DNA of 64,000 bases. It comes from Caldicellulosiruptor hydrothermalis 108 (GTDB taxonomy: Bacteria; Bacillota; Thermoanaerobacteria; Caldicellulosiruptorales; Caldicellulosiruptoraceae). Position numbers and translations under genes: made by a program. The notes under the pieces are model-generated. The model ran no database searches and was not told where the DNA came from. It saw nothing but the letters and a program-made list of their open reading frames with translations. Where the stretch lies: positions 836,001 through 900,000 of the forward strand of contig NC_014652.1 of NCBI RefSeq assembly GCF_000166355.1. Reading direction: 5' to 3'. Below, in pieces: positions 58,458 through 64,000 of the stretch (position 1 is its first letter; each line of letters opens with the position of its first letter).

Positions 58458-60497
58458 ATGGGCAAAATCAAGTTGAAAAAATTTTTGCACGGGGGAGACT
58501 ACAATCCTGACCAGTGGCCAGAGGATGTGTGGGAAAAGGACATTGAATATATGAAATACTATAATGTAAATGCAGTTTCTATGCCAATATTTTCGTGGGC
58601 CCAGCTTCAGCCAAATGAAGATGAATTTACATTTGAATGGCTTGATAAAATAATTGATAAGCTCTATTCAGATGGTATTCATGTCATCTTGGCAACACCT
58701 ACAGCTTCTCAGCCAGCATGGCTCTCTAAAAAGTATCCTGACGTGTTGCCTGTTGATATTCATGGAAGAAAGAGAAAACACGGGGCAAGGCAGAACTACT
58801 GTCCAAACAGTCCAAACTTCAAAAATGCAGCAAGAAGAATTGTTGAAGAGATGGCAAAAAGGTATAAAGACCATCCTGCAGTTATAATGTGGCATATCAG
58901 TAACGAATATGGTCCTTACTGCTACTGTGAAAACTGTGCTAAGGCCTTTAGACAGTGGCTAAAAGAAAGATATAAAACATTAGATGAGCTTAACAAGAGG
59001 TGGAACACAGCTTTCTGGGGACATACATTTTATGATTGGGATGAGATAGAAGTTCCATCGTATCTGAACGAAGAGTATGAATATATGCCTGGAAGGCAGA
59101 AAAGCTCATTCCAGGGACTTTCGCTTGATTACAAGAGGTTTATGTCAGACAGCCTTCTAAATCTTTACAAAATGGAAGTTGAGATTATCAAAAAATACAT
59201 GCCAGATATCCCTGTTACAACAAACCTGATGGGACCGTTTAAGCCTCTTGACTATCACAAATGGGCAAAACATATGGACATTGTATCTTGGGACAATTAC
59301 CCTTCAATAAAAGATACTCCAAGTTCTATTGCTTTCAAACATGACCTCATGAGAGGACTCAAGAGAGACCAATCGTGGATTTTGATGGAACAGACACCAA
59401 GCCAGACAAACTGGCAGTGGTACAACTCTGCAAAAAGACCTGGTATGATAAGGCTTTTGAGCTTTCATGCAATTGCACACGGAGCTGATTCTGTGCTGTA
59501 TTTCCAGTGGAGACAGTCGGTTGCTTCGTGCGAAAAGTTTCACTCTGCGATGGTTCCGCATGTTGGACACCTTGAGACGAGAGTGAGCAAGGAGCTTAAA
59601 AAGATTGGCGACGAACTTTTGCGCTTAGATGAGATTTTGGAGTCAACAACTAAGAGCGAGGTTGCACTTTTATTTGACTGGGAAAACTGGTGGGCGCTTG
59701 AAGAGAGTATGGGATTTAGAAATGATATATCTTACCTTGAACATATAGATGCGTACTATAGAGCGCTATATAAGCTAAAAACAAATGTGGATGTTGTTGA
59801 CCCGAAAGAAGATTTAACAAGGTACAAGCTTGTTGTTGCACCACTTTTGTATCTTCTTGACGAAGAGAGTGCAAAGAACATAGAAAACTATGTAAAAAAC
59901 GGTGGAATATTTATTACAACATATCTATCAGGTCTTGTGGATGAAAATGACAGAGTAATTCTTGGCGGCTATCCAGGCTGGTTTAGGGAGCTTTGTGGTA
60001 TATGGGTTGAGGAGATTGATGCGCTTTTCCCTGATATGAAAAATGCAATTATACTTGAAAAACCTATTGGTGAGCTTGATGGCAAATACGATTGTGATTT
60101 TATCTGTGACGTTATTCACCTTGAAGGTGCAAGGGCGCTTGCTTACTATGAACAGGATTATTACAGCGGAATGCCAGCAGTTGTTGAAAATGATTATGGA
60201 AATGGAAAGGTAATTTATATTGGAACAAGACCAGAGCAAAGGTTTATAGAATGCCTTGTTAAGTACTACGCTGAAAAGGCTGGTGTACAACCAATATTAC
60301 CTGTGCCAGAAGGTGTTGAAATAACAAAAAGAGAAAAGAATGGGAATGAATACGTGTTTCTTTTGAATTTCAATGGTTATGATGTAATTATTGAGCTTAA
60401 AGATGAGTATTACGAGTTGATAACACAGAAGGTTTTGGGCGGAAAAGCTACTCTTGCATCCAAAGAGGTTATGATACTAAGAAGATTAAAAGGTTAA
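58458..60497 (+). CDS. beta-galactosidase, glycoside hydrolase family 42
   Basis: 679 residues, complete GH42. The A-domain (1-~390) is a TIM barrel with GGDYNPDQWPEDVWEKDIEY at the N-terminus, MWHISNEYGPYCYCENCAKA (~144-163, acid/base Glu and Cys residues of the zinc site), WDNYPSIKD and WILMEQTPSQTNW (~310, nucleophile Glu). The trimerisation domain B (~395-610) and a short C-terminal beta domain follow. No signal peptide, so it cleaves imported galactosides in the cytosol. ATG 58458 behind AAAAGGAGG. Terminator 90 bp downstream. Confidence 0.95.
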   Translation: MGKIKLKKFLHGGDYNPDQWPEDVWEKDIEYMKYYNVNAVSMPIFSWAQLQPNEDEFTFEWLDKIIDKLYSDGIHVILATPTASQPAWLSKKYPDVLPVDIHGRKRKHGARQNYCPNSPNFKNAARRIVEEMAKRYKDHPAVIMWHISNEYGPYCYCENCAKAFRQWLKERYKTLDELNKRWNTAFWGHTFYDWDEIEVPSYLNEEYEYMPGRQKSSFQGLSLDYKRFMSDSLLNLYKMEVEIIKKYMPDIPVTTNLMGPFKPLDYHKWAKHMDIVSWDNYPSIKDTPSSIAFKHDLMRGLKRDQSWILMEQTPSQTNWQWYNSAKRPGMIRLLSFHAIAHGADSVLYFQWRQSVASCEKFHSAMVPHVGHLETRVSKELKKIGDELLRLDEILESTTKSEVALLFDWENWWALEESMGFRNDISYLEHIDAYYRALYKLKTNVDVVDPKEDLTRYKLVVAPLLYLLDEESAKNIENYVKNGGIFITTYLSGLVDENDRVILGGYPGWFRELCGIWVEEIDALFPDMKNAIILEKPIGELDGKYDCDFICDVIHLEGARALAYYEQDYYSGMPAVVENDYGNGKVIYIGTRPEQRFIECLVKYYAEKAGVQPILPVPEGVEITKREKNGNEYVFLLNFNGYDVIIELKDEYYELITQKVLGGKATLASKEVMILRRLKG

Positions 60498-60586
60498 AAA
60501 CTGCAGATGTCCCCTGATAACTACAGTAGAGGTGGCAGCATTGATGTTGCCTAAGTATTAATGTGTTGGTTCCACAAAGAATAATA

Positions 60587-60633
60587 AGAGACCCTTTCCT
60601 CTTTATAGCTGTGGGAGAAGGGTCTCTTAAATT
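60587..60633 (+). terminator. terminator after the GH42 gene
   Basis: AAGAGACCCTT pairs with AAGGGTCTCTT, an 11-bp perfect stem, followed by AAATTTTT. Confidence 0.85.
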
Positions 60634-60712
60634 TTTCTCTTGAAATAGAATATATATTCGGTTATTATATAGGTATAATAACTGCCCATAACTTTAAAAA
60701 GAAGTGATTTTA

Positions 60713-61960
60713 ATGGATGTACTTGAAAAGCTTGAAGTACTCGGTGCTGCTGCAAAATATGATGTTTCGTGCGCGTCAAGCGGAAGCAAAAGGGAAAAAC
60801 ATTTTGGAATTGGCTCAACATTTTCTGCAGGTATTTGCCACAGCTGGACAGATGATGGACGTTGTATATCACTTCTCAAGATTCTTTTTACCAATGAATG
60901 TATTTTTGACTGTGCTTACTGCATAAATAGAAAGAGCAATGATATAAAACGGGCGACATTTACGCCTCAAGAGGTTGCTGAGCTGACCATAAACTTTTAT
61001 AAGAGAAACTATATAGAAGGACTTTTTTTGAGCTCTGCCATTAAAAATTCACCTGACTGGACAATGGAGATGCTATATAAAACAATCTGGCTTTTGAGAT
61101 ATAAATACCAGTTCAATGGATATATACACGTTAAAGCTATTCCCTATGCATCACTTGATTTAATAAGAAAAACTGGATTTTTGGCTGACAGAATGAGCGT
61201 CAATATTGAACTTCCATCTGAAAAGAGCTTAAGGCTTTTGTGTCCCAATAAAACAAAAGAGAGTATATTAAAGCCTATGGAGTTTATAACAAAAGTAGCT
61301 GAAGAAGAGAAAAATTTTGTATCAGCTGGTCAGAGCACTCAGATGATCATTGGTGCAACAGATGACAGTGATTATAAAATAATCAACTTAAGCCAGCACC
61401 TTTACAAGAAGTTTAAGCTCAAAAGGGTATACTATTCCGCATACACGCCTGTAAATCATGACCCAAGAATATTAAAAGTTGAAAGTCCCCCACTTTTGCG
61501 TGAACACAGACTTTATCAGGCAGACTGGCTGATTAGAGTTTACAACTTTTCTGCTGATGAGCTTTTTAATGGCAAAGATGAAAATCTTGACCTTGAGGTT
61601 GACCCAAAAGTGATGTGGGCGCTGAGAAATCTTGACAAATTCCCAATTGAGATAAATAAAGCAAGTTATGAAGAACTGATAAGAGTGCCTGGTATTGGGA
61701 TAAAAAGTGCAAGAAGGATAATAAAAAACAGGGTATTTCATTCTCTGGATTTTGAGGATTTAAAAAAGATGGGTGTTGTTCTAAAAAGAGCAAAATATTT
61801 TATAACTTGCAACGGCAAGACATTTGAAAGGTTTTTGATTGACTTAGAACCTGAGAAAATAAAGCAAAAACTAACAGATAAAAATTCTTTGCAAAGACCT
61901 CAGCAGCTTTCGTTTTTTGATAGGGAAGTATTTACATCTGTGATAACAGGGGAGATTTAA
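60713..61960 (+). CDS. putative DNA modification/repair radical SAM protein (TIGR03916-like)
   Basis: About 415 residues from ATG 60713. It has the radical SAM cluster motif CIFDCAYCINRKSND (CX3CX2C, ~65-79), RATFTPQEVAELTINFY and, at the C-terminus, a helix-hairpin-helix DNA-binding unit (EELIRVPGIGIKSARRII, ~320). The signature is that of the family always found next to a DUF4130-type partner, which is the very next gene here. It is thought to act in DNA repair or modification, but the reaction is unknown. Confidence 0.88.
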   Translation: MDVLEKLEVLGAAAKYDVSCASSGSKREKHFGIGSTFSAGICHSWTDDGRCISLLKILFTNECIFDCAYCINRKSNDIKRATFTPQEVAELTINFYKRNYIEGLFLSSAIKNSPDWTMEMLYKTIWLLRYKYQFNGYIHVKAIPYASLDLIRKTGFLADRMSVNIELPSEKSLRLLCPNKTKESILKPMEFITKVAEEEKNFVSAGQSTQMIIGATDDSDYKIINLSQHLYKKFKLKRVYYSAYTPVNHDPRILKVESPPLLREHRLYQADWLIRVYNFSADELFNGKDENLDLEVDPKVMWALRNLDKFPIEINKASYEELIRVPGIGIKSARRIIKNRVFHSLDFEDLKKMGVVLKRAKYFITCNGKTFERFLIDLEPEKIKQKLTDKNSLQRPQQLSFFDREVFTSVITGEI

Positions 61961-61963
61961 AAG

Positions 61964-62707
61964 GTGTACAAAATATTTTTGTATGACGGAACATTCGAAG
62001 GTTTTATGTGTGCGGCATTTCACATAATTTCTGAAGGTATAGATAAAGATAGGGCTATAATTGTTTCAAAAAATGAGTACCAACCGATGTTCATAGATAG
62101 TGTAAGAGAGGTTCAAAATGATTTCAAAACGTTTTTGGAAATGAGGAAGGGCATAATTGAAAAAGCTGATAGCAGTGTTTTCAAAAAGATTTACTATGCA
62201 TTTTTATCAGATACTAAGGACAAAGAGGGTTATATTTTGAGATATCTATTTTTTGTATTCGAACATGGCAAAAAGATAAAGTATCTTTACAGTGATGATA
62301 TAGTAAATGCAGTTGAAAAGATGGCAAAAAACGTTAGCAGGGAAATAGGAAAGTACATGGGGCTTATGAGGTTTTGTGAGACAGATAAAGGTTTTCTTTA
62401 TGCCAAGTTTGAACCCAAAAACGACATCATAAAACCAATTGCATATTTTTTTAAAAATAGACTGAATGAATTTTACTGGGCCATCCATGATGTGAAGCGA
62501 AACAAAGTTGCTATTTACGATAGAAAAAAAGTCCAGTTTTTAACTTGTGACAACCTAAAATTGAAAGTGACTCATCAAGATGAGATGTTTCAGATGCTGT
62601 GGAAGAATTATTTTAAAGCAGTGGCAATTGAAGAGAGGAAGAATCTAAAACTTCAGCAGCAGAACATGCCCAAAAGATACTGGAAGTATCTTTTAGAAAA
62701 AAATTAG
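61964..62707 (+). CDS. TIGR03915/DUF4130 family DNA-metabolism protein
   Basis: 247 residues: IFLYDGTFEGFMCAAFHIIS at the start, LRYLFFVFEHGKKI, MRFCETDKGFLYAKFEPKND and, at the end, MLWKNYFKAVAIEERKNLKL with PKRYWKYLLE. These are the motifs of the DUF4130 partner of the preceding radical SAM protein. In some bacteria the partner is fused to a uracil-DNA glycosylase; here it is not. GTG 61964 starts 3 bp after the radical SAM stop, so the pair is one unit. Terminator directly after the stop. Confidence 0.88.
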   Translation: MYKIFLYDGTFEGFMCAAFHIISEGIDKDRAIIVSKNEYQPMFIDSVREVQNDFKTFLEMRKGIIEKADSSVFKKIYYAFLSDTKDKEGYILRYLFFVFEHGKKIKYLYSDDIVNAVEKMAKNVSREIGKYMGLMRFCETDKGFLYAKFEPKNDIIKPIAYFFKNRLNEFYWAIHDVKRNKVAIYDRKKVQFLTCDNLKLKVTHQDEMFQMLWKNYFKAVAIEERKNLKLQQQNMPKRYWKYLLEKN

Positions 62708-62741
62708 GTGTACATCCTTCTTTTCGGATGCACACCTTTTT
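62706..62741 (+). terminator. terminator after the DUF4130 gene
   Basis: AGGTGTACATCC pairs with GGATGCACACCT (one mismatch) over an 8-nt loop, followed by TTTTT. The next gene converges from the other strand. Confidence 0.85.
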
Positions 62742-62764
62742 GTTTTGAGCATAAGTTTAAAATT

Positions 62765-63811
62765 TTATTTCTTCTTTCCTTTGTGAGGCTGCTGAGGAAT
62801 CTTTTTTATTTCTATTTCTATTTTAGAGTTACCTTTGCCAGGGATTGTGATTTTCTTTTCTGGTGTTGGCTGAATATACTTTTTAGGCATATTGAGAGAG
62901 TTTTTAACGATGTTTTCAATTTTGGAAAGAACATCTGTGTAAAGATTTTTTATCTCAGAAATAATGTTGACTTTTGCTTGATATAATCTTACCACTTCAT
63001 TCAATATGCTTACCATTTTGTTGTAGTCGCCAGTTTTAATTGTTTGGTGATATTCATAGAGTTTGACTTTTATCTGCTTATCGATGGTATTTATCTGGTA
63101 TACCTTTTGGCTTACTGTTGGTTGTATCTGGTCGACAAACTGTTTTATTTGATATACAGCCTGGTCAACTGCCTGTTGCTGCTGATTTTTATATGTCTCT
63201 TCATACACTTTTAGTTCATTAAGTTTTTGATTTAGTTGATTGTTGAGCTCTGCTACCTTGGAAGATGAGAAGTTCTTTTTGTTGAGTTCCTTTTGAAGTT
63301 GGGATATTGTCTTGTTCACCTCATTAATTATCTGCTTCATTTCCTGTGTAAAGAAATTCTTATCATATCTTTTTGCAGCTTGGATGTAAGCATTTATCTT
63401 TGCCCTAAGATGATTTACCTCAGCATTAATCTTGTTAAACTTTGTTCTTAGTTGATTTATTTGCAAAATGAGATTATTAATGGCCTTTTTCTGCTCTTTT
63501 GTAAGTTTCTGTGGTTCTTGGATATTCACATTGTCATTTGAAATAGGTGGAATCAATTCGGTGGTTGAATTTGTGCTATAAGTTGAAGAATATGTTGTGG
63601 TTGTGGTTGTCGAATTTTGAGTATTGTAGGTCTGAGAATAAGTAGTATCTTGTGTAGTTTGATAAGTTTGTGCCTGGGTTGTGCTATAGGCTGAGCTTGT
63701 CACAGTCTGAGAAGATGAAGTAGCTGATGCATCTTGGTCAGCATATACCGGCACTAATAAGAGAAAAGTAAAGATGAATACTAAAATTAAGCTTATCAGT
63801 TTTCTTTTCAT
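62765..63811 (-). CDS. secreted coiled-coil protein with Ser/Thr/Gln-rich linker
   Basis: 348 residues. A signal peptide (LISLILVFIFTFLLLVPVYA) is followed by a low-complexity region of Ser, Thr, Tyr and Gln (~27-85), likely an extended linker and possible O-glycosylation site. The remainder is largely alpha-helical with heptad character (QKKAINNLILQINQLRTKFN, NELKVYEETYKNQQQQAVDQ) and ends in a basic Pro/Lys-rich tail (IPQQPHKGKKK). No enzymatic motif. ATG 63811 follows AAGGAGGC. Probably a surface or wall-associated structural protein. Confidence 0.75.
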   Translation of the reverse strand: MKRKLISLILVFIFTFLLLVPVYADQDASATSSSQTVTSSAYSTTQAQTYQTTQDTTYSQTYNTQNSTTTTTTYSSTYSTNSTTELIPPISNDNVNIQEPQKLTKEQKKAINNLILQINQLRTKFNKINAEVNHLRAKINAYIQAAKRYDKNFFTQEMKQIINEVNKTISQLQKELNKKNFSSSKVAELNNQLNQKLNELKVYEETYKNQQQQAVDQAVYQIKQFVDQIQPTVSQKVYQINTIDKQIKVKLYEYHQTIKTGDYNKMVSILNEVVRLYQAKVNIISEIKNLYTDVLSKIENIVKNSLNMPKKYIQPTPEKKITIPGKGNSKIEIEIKKIPQQPHKGKKK

Positions 63812-63915
63812 TTTTTATACTTGCCTCCTTGTAAATTTTTTCTTCTGCTTTTATAATACCTCATTTATTTAGATTTTTCGTTTCTCAATTATTAAAAAAG
63901 TGTGTAAATTTTTAA

Positions 63916-63944
63916 TAGACAAATTCTCTTATTTGGTGTAATAT
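63916..63944 (+). promoter_or_regulatory. SigA-type promoter of the gene leaving the window
   Basis: TAGACA, 17-nt spacer, TAATAT, followed at 63990 by an ATG with GGGTGAAGGA in front of it. Confidence 0.55.
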
Positions 63945-63989
63945 TTCAAAGGGGATTTTAATTTTGCAAAAAGCAAAAGGGTGAAGGAT

Positions 63990-64000
63990 ATGAACACAGT
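63990..64000 (+). CDS. start of a gene truncated by the window end
   Basis: ATG 63990 is 1-2 nt behind GGGTGAAGGAT, giving MNT as the visible residues. A TTG slightly upstream (63964) runs into a stop after six codons, so ATG is the only reasonable start. Nothing can be said about function. Confidence 0.4.

Noticed and set aside
1-64000. CRISPR arrays or rRNA genes
   Set aside because: No regularly spaced repeats and no rRNA-like sequence were seen on either strand.

Overview
The window looks like chromosome of a thermophilic, AT-rich, Gram-positive Firmicute, most likely Caldicellulosiruptor or a close relative. This is inferred from strong AGGAGG-type ribosome sites with frequent TTG/GTG starts, gerABC, spoIIR and coat-F genes, S-layer-homology (SLH) and fibronectin-III surface proteins, a GH42 beta-galactosidase, and several IS families. 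No 16S gene is present, so the genus call is an inference.

Layout. 1-3.6 kb: a Uma2-type gene split by an IS whose removal restores the frame exactly, then an internally deleted tyrosine integrase beside tRNA-Arg(ACG) and tRNA-Leu(GAG). 3.9-6.0 kb: FmdB-like zinc-ribbon protein, ferritin and an IS4/IS5-type element. 6.0-9.1 kb: a leader RNA with terminator, then a pantothenate operon (DUF2520 reductase, panB, panC, panD). 9.2-13.6 kb: L,D-transpeptidase, two small spore-coat-like proteins, an acetyltransferase, tRNA-Asn and a CAT-anticodon tRNA, DUF4364, a MazG-like small protein, a sugar isomerase. 13.6-17.6 kb: minus-strand ACT-hom-thrB-lysC operon, divergent from a gerA-gerB-gerC germinant-receptor operon (17.7-22 kb) with spoIIR. 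22.9-30.4 kb: apt, relA, dtd, an MBL hydrolase, hemZ, a PflX radical SAM protein, wecB. 30.4-38.7 kb: two giant FN3 surface proteins and an SLH protein. 38.8-44.6 kb: a polar amino-acid ABC transporter, an EamA exporter, a long beta-CASP nuclease. 44.7-46.7 kb: arsR-arsC-acr3.

46.7-56.6 kb is an accessory island. It holds a second Uma2 fragment, a decayed VapB/VapC pair whose toxin has lost a probable active-site Glu, a decayed XRE regulator, an intact DUF6978-like/DUF1828-like two-gene cassette, and a nest of transposons (ISLre2 containing IS256, which contains IS110, plus a second decayed IS256-type copy). It ends with a two-gene unit of unknown function: a soluble protein broken by one stop codon, coupled to a multi-pass membrane protein. 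tRNA-Arg(TCG) closes it. 56.7-64 kb returns to core or niche genes: an alpha/beta hydrolase, an ASRT-family protein, GH42 beta-galactosidase, a radical SAM/DUF4130 DNA-repair-type pair, a secreted coiled-coil protein, and the first codons of a further gene.

The most interesting signals are in the IS elements. The IS110 element has about 430 nt of highly structured non-coding DNA upstream of its recombinase, the expected position of a bridge RNA. One hairpin there carries a 10-nt match to the element's own other end. Joining the two ends recreates a TTGACT-17-TATAAT promoter. Independently, at least four different IS families here carry an upstream sequence complementary to their transposase ribosome-binding site, the arrangement expected if read-through transcripts are to be kept untranslated.
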